Source: Bacteroidaceae bacterium (GTDB lineage: Bacteria > Bacteroidota > Bacteroidia > Bacteroidales > Bacteroidaceae). From it: DNA of 51,668 nucleotides. The DNA is taken from the NCBI GenBank assembly GCA_017407905.1, contig JAFQVS010000076.1:1-51668 (forward strand). The letters are read 5' to 3'. The translations under genes and the position numbers were made by a program. Below are positions 18,017 through 26,535 of this stretch, piece after piece (positions within the stretch are counted from its first letter, which is position 1; every line of letters begins with the position of its first letter). The notes below the pieces were generated by a model. It was not told the DNA's origin, made no database searches, and saw only the letters and a list, made by a program, of their open reading frames with translations.

Positions 18017-18292
18017 TTAATCCTCCCGCCTCTTTGCAATGTAACGCCACAGAATCCACGCGGCAACGCAGCTGCCACAAAGGCATACGACGGCAATGAA
18101 AAGCGCCTCGACCCCAAGCGTCGCCAGACTATTTACTACCTGTTTGTTGTGTCCCACCTCGATGCCCAACACAAAGAGCAACAACCATATAAGCGCGGTC
18201 GTTGCCCCCGATATTATGCCGCGAATATCTCTTTTGCGTATGAAATATCCGCACATTATGCCAATGCTCATAATAAGAATTACCGTAAACAT
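18017..18292 (-). CDS. lysO: LysO N-terminal part (small membrane protein)
   Basis: I start at MFTVILIMSIGIMCGYFI (18292), giving 91 residues and three hydrophobic segments; the longer frame would read through the tRNA gene and terminator. The GYFIRKR and LLFVLGIEVG segments match the N-terminal part of LysO. It ends 4 bases before the C-terminal half, and the products should assemble together in the inner membrane. Confidence 0.82.
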   Translation of the reverse strand: MFTVILIMSIGIMCGYFIRKRDIRGIISGATTALIWLLLFVLGIEVGHNKQVVNSLATLGVEALFIAVVCLCGSCVAAWILWRYIAKRRED

Positions 18293-18355
18293 CTGTGTGG
18301 CTCTTTTTCCTTTTGAACAACAATTAACTGTGAGGCAATGTTTGCTGCCCTCTAA

Positions 18356-18394
18356 CACAAATATTGGCGAGCCGTGTGCTCGCCAATATTTGTG
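18356..18394 (-). terminator. Hairpin directly after tRNA-Gln
   Basis: A perfect 16-bp stem (18356-18371 with 18379-18394) with a 7-base loop abuts the 3' end of the tRNA. The downstream T run on the minus strand is only two bases, so it may act as a processing or stop structure rather than a strong intrinsic terminator. Confidence 0.7.
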
Positions 18395-18465
18395 TTGTCC
18401 TACCTGGATTCGAACCAAGACAAACAGAACCAAAACCTGTTGTGCTACCATTACACCATAGGACA
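18395..18465 (-). tRNA. tRNA-Gln (anticodon TTG)
   Basis: The minus strand folds into a cloverleaf of 71 bases: acceptor stem TGTCCTA/TAGGACA, a D arm with GGTGTAATGGTAGC, an anticodon arm ACAGG-TTTTGGT-TCTGT giving TTG, and a T arm with GGTTCGAATCC. CCA is not encoded. A consensus promoter lies 49 bases upstream. Confidence 0.95.
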
Positions 18466-18513
18466 ATCCTCAATTTTGCCTCTTGTTGAGAGGCTGTCTC
18501 GTGAAAGACGGTG

Positions 18514-18545
18514 CAAAAGTATGCTTTTTTTCTGAAAAACACAAA
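18514..18545 (-). promoter_or_regulatory. tRNA-Gln promoter
   Basis: On the minus strand TTTG (18542-18545), a 20-base spacer and TACTTTTG (18514-18521) match the phylum consensus exactly, giving a start near 18507 and a leader of about 40 bases. Confidence 0.75.
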
Positions 18546-18604
18546 TTATAAGGGTGCTTTTTGTCGTGCCGATGAAAGTTTTTTTTGTTTTTTGTCGCCG
18601 TGTG

Positions 18605-18623
18605 TAAGAAGCAGTTTAAATTT
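18605..18623 (-). repeat. Copy of a dispersed intergenic motif
   Basis: Read on the minus strand this is AAATTTAAACTGCTTCTTA. It matches copies near 35290-35337 and 43588-43645. It lies between the aminotransferase stop (18647) and the tRNA promoter. Confidence 0.5.
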
Positions 18624-18646
18624 CTAAAAAAGTGGGCGAGAAACTT

Positions 18647-19750
18647 TTATCCCTTGAAGCTGTTTACGCACTCTGTTATATGCTTAATGTCGGCGGGGGC
18701 AAGCAACGGGTGGCAGGGGAGGCTCAGCTCTTCTTGTGCCAGCCTCTGTGCCGTGGGCAGATGCTGTGCGGCATACTCCTTGTAGCACTCCTGACGGTGC
18801 AGGGGGATGGGGTAGTGAATCTGCGTCTCGATGCCTCGGGCGGCAAGATGCTCTTTCAGTGCGTCGCGGCGGGGGCTCATAAGCGCAAAAACGTGAAAGA
18901 CGTGCTGCGTGTAGTCGTCGATGCGGGGTGCGGCCACAAGGGGGTTGTCGATGCCCTCGATAAGGGCGCGTGCCACGCTGCGGCGGGCCTCATTCTCCCT
19001 GTCGAGGGTGCGCAGTTTTATGCGTAGCACCGCTGCCTGAATCTCGTCCAAGCGGCTGTTTACTCCTATGCGGCTGTGAATGTATTTTGTGCTGCTGCCG
19101 TAGTTGTGTATCTCTTTTATGGCGCGGGCGAGTGTGTCGTCGTCGGTGGTTATTGCGCCGGCGTCGCCCAATGCTCCTAAATTCTTTCCGGGATAGAAAC
19201 TGTGCGCAGCGGCGTCGCCCAGCGAGCCTGTGCGTCGGCCGCCGTAGAGTGCGCCGTGGGCCTGCGCATTATCCTCGACAATTATTATGCCTCGTCGGCG
19301 GCACTCGCGCGCAAGATTGTCGCTGAATGAATTTTGTCCGTACAGATGTACCAAAAGCACGGCCTTTGTCTGCTCGTCGATGGCTGCGAGTATCTCCTTC
19401 TCGCCTGCAACGTAGCTTGTGTCCGAGGGTTCGACAAAATGGACGCGCAGATTGTTGTTGCTTACGGCAAGCGCCGAGGCTATAAAGGTGTTTGCGGGCA
19501 CAAGTACTTTGTCGCCGTCGCTCAGCCTGCCCAGCTGCTTGAGGGCGCTGAAGATGAGCCACAGTGCATCGTAGCCGTTGCCGCATCCTATGCAGTGGCG
19601 CGTGCCGATGTATTGTGCATACTCCTGCTCGAAGGCTGTACACTCGCGCCCCAAAATATACCACCCCTCTTTTTGTATGCGGTCGATGGCCTCGCCTATT
19701 GCGGCGCTGTATTGTGCATTTATCTCTTTGAGTGGCAGATAGGGTATCAT
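18647..19750 (-). CDS. DegT/DnrJ/EryC1-type sugar aminotransferase
   Basis: I start at MIPYLPLKEINAQY (19750), where the stop of the preceding gene overlaps by 4 bases, giving 367 residues. It is a PLP aminotransferase of the sugar-nucleotide class: GCGNGYDAL binds cofactor phosphate, D160 in VEDNAQAHGA contacts the pyridine and K189 in SFYPGKNLGALGD forms the Schiff base. With two ketoisomerase-type cupins and an acyltransferase upstream, it most likely makes a dTDP-3-amino-3,6-dideoxyhexose (FdtB/QdtB type) for a surface glycan. The exact sugar cannot be fixed. Confidence 0.88.
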   Translation of the reverse strand: MIPYLPLKEINAQYSAAIGEAIDRIQKEGWYILGRECTAFEQEYAQYIGTRHCIGCGNGYDALWLIFSALKQLGRLSDGDKVLVPANTFIASALAVSNNNLRVHFVEPSDTSYVAGEKEILAAIDEQTKAVLLVHLYGQNSFSDNLARECRRRGIIIVEDNAQAHGALYGGRRTGSLGDAAAHSFYPGKNLGALGDAGAITTDDDTLARAIKEIHNYGSSTKYIHSRIGVNSRLDEIQAAVLRIKLRTLDRENEARRSVARALIEGIDNPLVAAPRIDDYTQHVFHVFALMSPRRDALKEHLAARGIETQIHYPIPLHRQECYKEYAAQHLPTAQRLAQEELSLPCHPLLAPADIKHITECVNSFKG

Positions 19751-20163
19751 TCTTCCTTGTATTTTATAAATTCCTGAAAGTCGCGTATGTAGTCGGTGGG
19801 ACGATAGGGGATTGAGGCCAGCACAAGCGCCACTGCGCCCGATGAGAAGTTGCGCAGCTCTTCCCACACTCCGGCGGGCAGAAGCAGTGCCTTCGAGGGG
19901 TTGTTCAGCGTGAAACTCTTTTCGTTTTTACCGTCGTTGACATATACCTCGAAGCTGCCCGATGCGGCCACGATAAGCTCGCGCAGGGTCTTGTGGCTGT
20001 GTCCGCCGCGCGACACTCCGGCGGGAATATCGTATATGAAGAATACTCTTTTTGTGTCGAAGCGCTCAATCTTCCCATTCTCGACAACGGTAAGGTTGCC
20101 GGTTGCTCCGTGGTGTCTGCCAAGCTCCACTATGCGGCAGTCGTCAATGGTTGTCTTTTTCAT
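19747..20163 (-). CDS. dTDP-4-keto-6-deoxyhexose ketoisomerase-type cupin (FdtA/QdtA family), copy 1
   Basis: A 138-residue single-domain cupin of the FdtA/QdtA/WxcM family. These shift the keto group of dTDP-4-keto-6-deoxyglucose from C4 to C3 ahead of amination. The catalytic pair is intact in SRGGHSHK (H55 and H57), and GNLTVVE, IYDIPAG and LLPAGVWEELRNFS are family landmarks. It overlaps both neighbours by 4 bases, so it is tightly coupled to the aminotransferase and to the second cupin. Confidence 0.87.
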   Translation of the reverse strand: MKKTTIDDCRIVELGRHHGATGNLTVVENGKIERFDTKRVFFIYDIPAGVSRGGHSHKTLRELIVAASGSFEVYVNDGKNEKSFTLNNPSKALLLPAGVWEELRNFSSGAVALVLASIPYRPTDYIRDFQEFIKYKEE

Positions 20164-20585
20164 ATCTCTCCACGGTTTTTTAGGTCGATGAACAGTGCTT
20201 TCTTGCGTATGTAGTCGCGTGCCGAGTAGGGGGTGGATGCAACGACAAGGGCTGTTGAGTTTGTTGCGAAATTACGCAGCTGTCGCCACACTCCCGCGGG
20301 CACATACAGCGCCTTGTCGCAATGTTCGAGGCGGAACGTCCGCTCCTCTTTTCCGTCGCTGACCTCTACCTCGAAACTGCCCGAGAGGGCTATGATAAGC
20401 TCCTCGCTCTTGTAGTAGGCGTGTCCGCCGCGATGCTCGCCGCCGGGAACGTCGTATATCCAATAGGTGCGTGCAATTTCAAAGGGCAGCGAGCCTCCCT
20501 CTTCGACCACTGAGAGGTTGCCGCGCTTGTCGCGTATCTTGCCCAGCGATACTATATGTGCTTTCTTGCTCTTCTCTTTTGCCAT
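20160..20585 (-). CDS. FdtA/QdtA-family cupin, copy 2 with one catalytic histidine replaced
   Basis: A 141-residue paralogue of the next gene with the same landmarks (GNLSVVEEG, IYDVPGGE, YVPAGVWRQLRNFA). The catalytic loop reads HRGGHAYYK: H55 is kept, but the position of the second histidine is tyrosine (Y57). In FdtA and QdtA both histidines matter for isomerisation, so this copy may have altered stereochemistry, a binding role or no activity. It overlaps copy 1 by 4 bases and follows the acyltransferase by 5 bases. Confidence 0.82.
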   Translation of the reverse strand: MAKEKSKKAHIVSLGKIRDKRGNLSVVEEGGSLPFEIARTYWIYDVPGGEHRGGHAYYKSEELIIALSGSFEVEVSDGKEERTFRLEHCDKALYVPAGVWRQLRNFATNSTALVVASTPYSARDYIRKKALFIDLKNRGEI

Positions 20586-20590
20586 TGTCG

Positions 20591-21544
20591 CTATCTTTTT
20601 ATCTCAATTGTGTATGCGTCGTACATTGTGGCGCGGCCGCCCAAGCGCTCTTTGTAGGCTATCAGCCCCTCGTTCAGATAGTGGCCGCCCTCTTCGGTGG
20701 ATATTCCAAAGTCGAAATAGCGGACTGTGGGTTCGAGGTGTTGGAATATATATTCGTAAAGGTGGTCGAGCGCTCCTGTGCGGCGCCCCTCGTCGGTGGT
20801 GCCTGCATATTGCATATGCGCAACCCTGTCGGTGATGTACAGCAGTGTGCCGCCTAAAAGGTTGCCGCCTGTGTCGCTTATGCAGTAGAGGCGTATGTTC
20901 TGCGGGAAGCGGCTGTGCAGAAGCTCAATCTCTTGCAGGGTGTGTACGGGCGCAACGCCGTATTTATCTTGCAGCCTGCTGCCGAGTATCTGCCAGAAGG
21001 GGGCGTAGTCGTGCGCCTCGAATATCCTGAGACGGCTTTTTGCGGCTGTGGTGAGTTTGCGGCGTCCTCTCGGGGGGATGCGCCCGCTCGTTTCTATGGT
21101 CGAGGATATTTTGCGCTCGACGAGTTGTGCCCCGCAGCGGAAAAGGGCGTACAGCTCCTCCTCGCAGGGGTAGCGGTGGTATATGTGTGGCACGGGGCGA
21201 TAGAGCAGGGTAGCGGCCGTGGTCTCTGTGGAGATATAATGGAGCAGCGCCTCGAATATTTGCAGCACGCATCGGGCTGTGGCAGCATTGCTCAGAATGA
21301 GCCCGCCGTATGTCAGCCCGCCGTGCGAGGCTATTGTATCCCCTTTTATGTTGGCGGGCAGCAGGGCTGTAAGCTCGTCGCCACAGTAGAAGAGCAACGA
21401 GTGGTCGTCGAAGCGCCGGCTGTGATAATCCATATATGTACGCTTGTGCAGGAATGTCCCGTTGCGGCTCTGTGCAACGAATGTGTCCCATAAATCCTGT
21501 TTATCGGGGGTGTAACGTACAATATGCAGGCTCTCTTTCTCCAT
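20591..21544 (-). CDS. FemAB/GNAT-like acyltransferase
   Basis: A 317-residue cytosolic protein with the two-lobed GNAT pattern of the FemAB-like group (Acetyltransf_6 type). The C-terminal lobe shows LGGTLLYITDRVAHMQYAGT and VRYFDFGIS, common in this family, and FLHKRTYMDYHSRRF near the N-terminus is also typical. In this setting it probably N-acylates the 3-amino sugar made by the downstream aminotransferase, or acts on a later glycan intermediate. It is unlike the hexapeptide-repeat acetyltransferase (FdtC type) that usually fills this step. Confidence 0.7.
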   Translation of the reverse strand: MEKESLHIVRYTPDKQDLWDTFVAQSRNGTFLHKRTYMDYHSRRFDDHSLLFYCGDELTALLPANIKGDTIASHGGLTYGGLILSNAATARCVLQIFEALLHYISTETTAATLLYRPVPHIYHRYPCEEELYALFRCGAQLVERKISSTIETSGRIPPRGRRKLTTAAKSRLRIFEAHDYAPFWQILGSRLQDKYGVAPVHTLQEIELLHSRFPQNIRLYCISDTGGNLLGGTLLYITDRVAHMQYAGTTDEGRRTGALDHLYEYIFQHLEPTVRYFDFGISTEEGGHYLNEGLIAYKERLGGRATMYDAYTIEIKR

Positions 21545-21616
21545 ACTGCAAACTTACAAAATATTCTTGAATATTTGCGGCTGAGGCTGAAATTACTTTT
21601 ATGCCCTGAGTTTTTA

Positions 21617-22243
21617 TTATAGGCGGATGTTGCAGCGGGCTGCGTTCAGGGCTGTCCGGCGGATAATATCTTGCGTTGCGAGCCCTTTTGCCTGTGCGAC
21701 GGCGGCGTAAATATCTTCGAGCGGCAGGGGGCTCTCGTCGCTCTCGATGAAGATTCTGTCTGCGGGTGCCTCTTCGACGGCCGCTACGCTGAAGCGTTCC
21801 CCGAACGATAGGTATAGTCCGGCCTCTGTCAGTTGCCGTGCCTGAGCTGCCCCGCCGCGGAAGCCGTGTACTATCCACGCTTGTGTGTGGGGTGTCTCTT
21901 TTGCTATTTTCAGCAGCAGATGATGGCTCTTTACAATGTGCAGGATGAGGGGCTTGCGCAGGGCCTCGGATATTTCTATGTGTCGGAGCAGGATTTTTAT
22001 CTGCGTCTCTATGGGGGCGGGTGATTTTAGTGTGTCTAATCCGCACTCACCTATTGCAACGACTGTGGGCCGGGAGGCAGCCTCGGCCACTTTTTGCAGC
22101 TGCTCGTGCCCGTCGCCTATAATCCTCCACGGGTGCACTCCCACCGAGCAGGGGTGCGAGGGCAGCGCTTCGGTGCCGCTGTCTGTGATGCGCTTGTGCG
22201 CATCCTCCTTTAGCGTGTGAGTGTGAATGTCAATCAGTTGCAT
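21617..22243 (-). CDS. TatD-family metal-dependent hydrolase
   Basis: The 208-residue protein is shorter than the usual 255-265 but keeps all six metal ligands expected for TatD: H7 and H9 in DIHTH, E66 in GECGLD, H102, H126 in IVHGFRGG and D169 in ESDESP. TatD enzymes are DNA exonucleases with roles in repair and DNA breakdown. The shortening comes from compact loops and not from loss of a terminus. It lies 9 bases after yidD and may be in the rnpA operon. Confidence 0.85.
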   Translation of the reverse strand: MQLIDIHTHTLKEDAHKRITDSGTEALPSHPCSVGVHPWRIIGDGHEQLQKVAEAASRPTVVAIGECGLDTLKSPAPIETQIKILLRHIEISEALRKPLILHIVKSHHLLLKIAKETPHTQAWIVHGFRGGAAQARQLTEAGLYLSFGERFSVAAVEEAPADRIFIESDESPLPLEDIYAAVAQAKGLATQDIIRRTALNAARCNIRL

Positions 22244-22252
22244 ACTGTTTGT

Positions 22253-22474
22253 TTAGGGGACGGGGTCGTAGCCCGAGCCGCCCCACGGGTGGCAGCGCAG
22301 CAGACGACGCACGGCAAGATAGAGCCCTTTTACGGGGCCGTGCTTTTTTATTGCCTCAAGGGCGTATTGCGAACAGGTGGGGGTGAAACGACACGACGGG
22401 GGTGTCATTGGCGAGATGCACCTTTGATAGAAACGTATGGGCAGTATAAGCAGTTTGATTATTATTCCTCGCAT
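22253..22474 (-). CDS. yidD: Membrane protein insertion efficiency factor YidD
   Basis: A 73-residue YidD with the full signature: [32 protein letters not shown] and [17 protein letters not shown]. It is thought to sit at the inner membrane and assist YidC-mediated insertion. It overlaps the end of rnpA by 13 bases, the common rnpA-yidD order. Confidence 0.95.
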   Translation of the reverse strand: MRGIIIKLLILPIRFYQRCISPMTPPSCRFTPTCSQYALEAIKKHGPVKGLYLAVRRLLRCHPWGGSGYDPVP

Positions 22475-22869
22475 CGCTTCTGCTCTTTTTCTATTATGGC
22501 CGACAGCAGTTTCTGCATTTTGCGTTGCAGATGATTGGTGCTGCTGTGTTTGTTGTCAATATATAGTATGGCTATGGCCATCTGTTTGCCGCTCTTTTGA
22601 AGCTCGTCGATGAGGGGTTGTTTGTTCAGACGATAGGCCTCGCGTATGCGGCGCTTCATCAGATTGCGGTCAACAGCGTGGCGGAAGCGTTTTTTGGCCA
22701 CGCTCACCAAGATTGCAGCTGTGGGGGCGTCGTCCTGTGGGGCGAGCGATAAAAAGACGGCGCGCAAAGGGAACGCTGTCGCCGAAGAGCCGTTGGCATA
22801 GAGGCTCTCTATGATGCTTTTGCTCTTGAGGTGCTCTTTCTTTGGGAATCCGAACTTTTTCTTTTCCAT
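22462..22869 (-). CDS. rnpA: Ribonuclease P protein component
   Basis: A 135-residue basic protein carrying the RNase P signature [17 protein letters not shown] in the central helix and a [11 protein letters not shown]-terminal segment. It binds the catalytic RNA for maturation of tRNA 5' ends. rpmH, its neighbour in most bacteria, is not here; instead hemD lies upstream and yidD downstream, an order seen in Bacteroidota. Confidence 0.93.
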   Translation of the reverse strand: MEKKKFGFPKKEHLKSKSIIESLYANGSSATAFPLRAVFLSLAPQDDAPTAAILVSVAKKRFRHAVDRNLMKRRIREAYRLNKQPLIDELQKSGKQMAIAILYIDNKHSSTNHLQRKMQKLLSAIIEKEQKRCEE

Positions 22870-22938
22870 ATCTTTTGCGCTGCGTGTGCGGTTTTTTTTG
22901 TGTGCCTTGTCGGTTGGCAGTCGGGGGCGGTGTCATTG

Positions 22939-22976
22939 AATTAAACGGGTGGCTTTTAAGGACCACCCGTTTAATT
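22939..22976 (-). terminator. Hairpin between hemD and rnpA
   Basis: A perfect 14-bp stem (22939-22952 with 22963-22976) with a 10-base loop starts 14 bases past the hemD stop. The long T run is on the plus-strand side; on the minus strand only the stem's own TTTAATT follows, so termination toward rnpA may be partial. Confidence 0.65.
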
Positions 22977-22989
22977 TTTTCTATCTTTT

Positions 22990-23733
22990 TTAGGCATTGT
23001 GCTTTGTAAGAAACTCGTCGAGGGCGGCAGGCATCGAGGGTGCTGTCGCAGTGGGAGCTTCAAGGTCGAGCCTGAGGCCTGCCTCACGTATCGTGTCGGC
23101 TGTTGCCTTTCCGAAGCAGGCGATTATTCTCTCGCCCTGTTGGTAGTCGGGGGCGTTCTTCTTGAGCGAGGTGATTCCGTGGGGGCTGAAGAAGATTATC
23201 ATATCGTGCGAGTCGATATAAGATCTCTCAATCTCGGTGCTTACCGTGCGGTACATCTCGGCCTCGGAGTGTGCAATTCCGTGTGCGTCGAATATGCTGC
23301 AAAGCTCGCTGTTGTTAATGTTCGACATTGGCGTAAAATAACGCTCGCTCTTGTGCTTTACAAAAAGCGGCTCAAGGTCTTTTATATGACCGTTGCCAAA
23401 GTGTACCTTGCGCTTGCGATACTGTACATATTTCTGAATATATAGCGAAATAGTCTCCGACAGACAGAAATATTTCATATCATCGGGGATTGTTACGCGC
23501 AACTCTTTGCACAGGGTAAAGAAATGGTCTATGGCGTGGCGCGACAGGAATACAATGGCTGTGTGTCCGGGAATAGAGACCTTTTGCTGTCTGAATTCCT
23601 TTGCGGTGATTCCCTCTACTCTAATAAACGAACGAAAGTCTATGGTAACATTATGCTTGGCCGCAATGTCGAAGTAGGGAGACTTATCAGTCGCAGGCTT
23701 AGGTTGAGATACTAAAATCTTGCTTACTTTCAC
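22990..23733 (-). CDS. hemD: Uroporphyrinogen-III synthase
   Basis: A 247-residue protein with the weakly conserved HemD layout: two alpha/beta lobes, the first beginning KVSKILVSQPKP, the second with IIFFSPHGITSLKKNAPDY and RIIACFGKATADTIREAGL. It closes hydroxymethylbilane to uroporphyrinogen III, the precursor of heme, siroheme and cobalamin. HemD proteins share few residues; the FSPHG..S and FGKATAD..R segments and the DUF4271 gene immediately upstream make the call firm. Confidence 0.87.
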   Translation of the reverse strand: MKVSKILVSQPKPATDKSPYFDIAAKHNVTIDFRSFIRVEGITAKEFRQQKVSIPGHTAIVFLSRHAIDHFFTLCKELRVTIPDDMKYFCLSETISLYIQKYVQYRKRKVHFGNGHIKDLEPLFVKHKSERYFTPMSNINNSELCSIFDAHGIAHSEAEMYRTVSTEIERSYIDSHDMIIFFSPHGITSLKKNAPDYQQGERIIACFGKATADTIREAGLRLDLEAPTATAPSMPAALDEFLTKHNA

Positions 23734-23737
23734 TGTC

Positions 23738-24433
23738 CTAAAATTTTATTATTAAAAAAAGGTTAGTTTGGTGTATTGCACGCCACATTAAGCCCAATGG
23801 CAGCAATTCAATTGCGCAAAGGTACAAAAAAATATCAAGAAAATAACTTTTTTCGTTGAAAATGATGTTAAAACAGCGAACAAATAGCATAATAAGCCAC
23901 ATTATACCCACTATCAGCAGATAAGCGGTGAATATAATGCTGCTTATGGTTGGCGCAAGAATAATTGTGGCTACAAGCGGCAGCAGTGTGAAAGGCAGTA
24001 GCTTTAATGTAAAGAAATATGATTCTCGCCACTCGCGCGCTTGCGCTGACGAGAAGAGTACGATGTTGACAATGTCATAGACGGCTCGCTTTAGCACAAG
24101 CATCACAAGCAGCATTGCGGCAAATATTGTAAACGGAATATAGGAGGCGCCGAAGGTGTGCAGCTGCCCTCTCTGCTGCAAATAACCGAATATTATTATT
24201 GTCGAATATATTATAAGTAGAATATATAGTATTGTATTGCCCGTGCGGCTTATTCCTATGCGGGCGTTATAAGGGGCGGCCTGTCCCTTGTAGTAGAACA
24301 TTTTTTTTACGCGCTCGACAATGGCGCCACCGTCGCGCAGCAGCACGTAGGCCCCACCCAAAAGGCCGGCTATAAATAGCGACAATATAAAATTGTCGCA
24401 TCCTATTGAGTAGGGGATAGGTGTTCCGCTCAT
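23738..24433 (-). CDS. DUF4271 membrane protein
   Basis: A 231-residue inner-membrane protein with about six or seven hydrophobic segments and few charged residues between them. The pattern and its place 4 bases upstream of hemD match the DUF4271 family of Bacteroidota. The function is unknown; constant linkage with hemD suggests a role around tetrapyrroles or the membrane but no activity has been shown to my knowledge. Confidence 0.8.
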   Translation of the reverse strand: MSGTPIPYSIGCDNFILSLFIAGLLGGAYVLLRDGGAIVERVKKMFYYKGQAAPYNARIGISRTGNTILYILLIIYSTIIIFGYLQQRGQLHTFGASYIPFTIFAAMLLVMLVLKRAVYDIVNIVLFSSAQAREWRESYFFTLKLLPFTLLPLVATIILAPTISSIIFTAYLLIVGIMWLIMLFVRCFNIIFNEKSYFLDIFLYLCAIELLPLGLMWRAIHQTNLFLIIKF

Positions 24434-24436
24434 TTT

Positions 24437-25024
24437 CTAAAGTGCTGCGTATTTTCTGATGCTCGGGTCCCACACGGGTGTCTTGCGTATCTGTTCGAGG
24501 GCCTCTTCGGGGGTTGTTGCGACGCTCCATATATCGGCGTGAATGCGACCCATAAAGTGCTCGTCTATTGCGCGTTGCAATTGTGCTATCAGTGCATCGT
24601 AGTATCCGTTTATGTTCAGAATGACGATGGGGCTGAGATAGAGGCCCAACTGTTTCCACGTGATAATCTCGCACAGCTCCTCCATTGTGCCGCAGCCTCC
24701 GGGCAGGGCAATGACGGCGTCCGAGAGGGCGGCCATTGTCTGCTTGCGTGTGTGCATATCCTCGGTTATTCTCAGTTCGGTGAGTCCTGTGTGATGCCAC
24801 CCCTGCTCGACCATAAACTGTGGAATTACGCCGATGGCCCTGCCGCCGCCCTCTAACGTGCCATCCTCGACGGCGCGCATAAGCCCTATGCTGCCGCCGC
24901 CCGTAACGAGGCTTATCCCCTCACGCGCCAACAGCGCGCCCAGCTTGTGGGCGGCGCTGTTGTAACACTCATCGACGCGGTTGCTCGATGCGCAATATAC
25001 GCAAATGGTTCTTACGTCGGCCAT
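24437..25024 (-). CDS. LOG-family nucleoside 5'-monophosphate phosphoribohydrolase
   Basis: A 195-residue Rossmann-type protein with both LOG motifs: GGGSIGLM (42-49) and PGGCGTMEE (108-116). The family removes ribose 5-phosphate from adenosine-type monophosphates, including cytokinin precursors, and the bacterial role is probably purine nucleotide breakdown. It lies 3 bases after ahcY and 3 bases before the DUF4271 gene, so these form one transcription unit with hemD. Confidence 0.9.
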   Translation of the reverse strand: MADVRTICVYCASSNRVDECYNSAAHKLGALLAREGISLVTGGGSIGLMRAVEDGTLEGGGRAIGVIPQFMVEQGWHHTGLTELRITEDMHTRKQTMAALSDAVIALPGGCGTMEELCEIITWKQLGLYLSPIVILNINGYYDALIAQLQRAIDEHFMGRIHADIWSVATTPEEALEQIRKTPVWDPSIRKYAAL

Positions 25025-25027
25025 TTT

Positions 25028-26449
25028 TTAGTAACGGTAAATGTCCGACTTATAGGGGCCTTTTACATCTACTCCGATGTAGGCGGCCTGCTTCTCTGTC
25101 AGGGTGGTGAGCTTGGCATTGAGGCGTCCCAGATGCAGGCGGGCAACCTCCTCGTCAAGATGCTTGGGCAGGCAATATACGCCTGTCTCGTAGCTCTTTG
25201 TAAAGAGCTCAATCTGTGCGAGTGTCTGGTTGGTGAAAGAGTTACTCATCACAAATGAGGGGTGTCCGGTTGCACAGCCCAAATTCACAAGGCGGCCGTC
25301 GGCAAGCAGTATGATGCTGTGGCCGTCGGGGAAGAAATATCTATCGACCTGTGGCTTGATGTTCAGACAGCGTATGCCGGGGAAATTCTTGAGTGCCTCG
25401 ACCTGTATCTCATTGTCGAAATGTCCGATGTTACATACGATTGCTTGGTCGGGCATCTGCTCCATATGGTCGATGCGCACAATGTCGATGTTTCCTGTGC
25501 AGGTAACAAAGATATTACCGTATTTGCAGGCCTCCTCCATTGTAACAACCTCGAATCCCTCCATTGCTGCCTGAAGCGCGCAGATGGGGTCAATCTCGGT
25601 TACAAGCACGCGTGCGCCGTAAGAGCGCATACTGTGTGCGCAGCCCTTGCCGACGTCGCCGTAGCCGCAGACAACGGCTACTTTTCCGGCAATCATTACG
25701 TCGGTGGCGCGCTTTATTCCGTCGGCCAGCGACTCGCGGCAGCCGTAGAGGTTGTCGAATTTGCTCTTTGTTACCGAGTCGTTGACGTTGAATGCGGGGA
25801 ACAGAAGCTCCTTGTTCTCCATCATCTGATAGAGGCGGTGTACGCCGGTTGTAGTCTCTTCCGATACTCCCTTAATCTTTGCTGCCACTCTGTGCCAATG
25901 CCCGGGGTCGGCTTTTAGAACCTCGGCCAAGAGTTTTTTCAGCTCGCGCTCGTCCTCGGGGTCGCTCTCGCTGTAGTTGAGCACTGACGGGTCGCTCTCG
26001 GCTGCGTAGCCCAGATGTATCATAAGTGTGGCGTCGCCACCGTCGTCAACGATTGTGTCGGGACCCTCGCCGCCCTCGAATGTGAGTGCCTGAAGGGTGC
26101 ACCACCAATAGTCGGCCAGATTCTCGCCCTTCCACGCATATACGGGGACGCCGGCCGCTGCAATGGCGGCGGCTGCGTGGTCTTGTGTCGAGTAGATGTT
26201 GCACGACACCCAGCGAATCTCGGCGCCAAGCTCGACGAGTGTCTCGATGAGCACTGCTGTCTGTATGGTCATATGCAGCGAGCCCATTATGCGGGCGCCT
26301 TTCAGGGGCTTTTGGTTGCCATATTTCTCGCGCAGTGCCATAAGGCCGGGCATTTCGTGCTGCGCCATTTCAATCTCCTTGCGGCCAAAGTCGGCCAAAT
26401 TTATGTCGGCAATTTTATATGCCTCTTTTGTGAAAAGTTCTCTTGTCAT
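25028..26449 (-). CDS. ahcY: Adenosylhomocysteinase
   Basis: A 473-residue SAH hydrolase with the insertion near residues 150-190 typical of bacterial forms. It contains the substrate segment [11 protein letters not shown] (223-233), the NAD-binding GYGDVGKG (262-269) and the C-terminal [11 protein letters not shown] that reaches into the partner subunit. It reversibly splits S-adenosylhomocysteine into adenosine and homocysteine, keeping methylation running. It heads the ahcY-LOG-DUF4271-hemD unit and has its own promoter. Adenosine produced here could feed the purine route of the LOG protein. Confidence 0.97.
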   Translation of the reverse strand: MTRELFTKEAYKIADINLADFGRKEIEMAQHEMPGLMALREKYGNQKPLKGARIMGSLHMTIQTAVLIETLVELGAEIRWVSCNIYSTQDHAAAAIAAAGVPVYAWKGENLADYWWCTLQALTFEGGEGPDTIVDDGGDATLMIHLGYAAESDPSVLNYSESDPEDERELKKLLAEVLKADPGHWHRVAAKIKGVSEETTTGVHRLYQMMENKELLFPAFNVNDSVTKSKFDNLYGCRESLADGIKRATDVMIAGKVAVVCGYGDVGKGCAHSMRSYGARVLVTEIDPICALQAAMEGFEVVTMEEACKYGNIFVTCTGNIDIVRIDHMEQMPDQAIVCNIGHFDNEIQVEALKNFPGIRCLNIKPQVDRYFFPDGHSIILLADGRLVNLGCATGHPSFVMSNSFTNQTLAQIELFTKSYETGVYCLPKHLDEEVARLHLGRLNAKLTTLTEKQAAYIGVDVKGPYKSDIYRY

Positions 26450-26497
26450 TATTTTTAATATGTGTTATTTTATTATCTGTTTTTTCTTTTTAGGCTG

Positions 26498-26529
26498 CGA
26501 AGATACGAAAATTCTGCGCAGTGGGCAAT
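26498..26529 (-). promoter_or_regulatory. ahcY promoter
   Basis: On the minus strand ATTG (26526-26529), 20 bases, then TATCTTCG (26498-26505), one mismatch from TAnnTTTG. The leader would be about 40 bases, too short for a SAH riboswitch. Confidence 0.6.
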
Positions 26530-26535
26530 CTTCTG

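Noticed and set aside
21501-22046. Overlapping 181-codon frame over the TatD-family gene
   Set aside because: It is a shifted frame of that gene, rich in Arg, Pro and His, with no motif.
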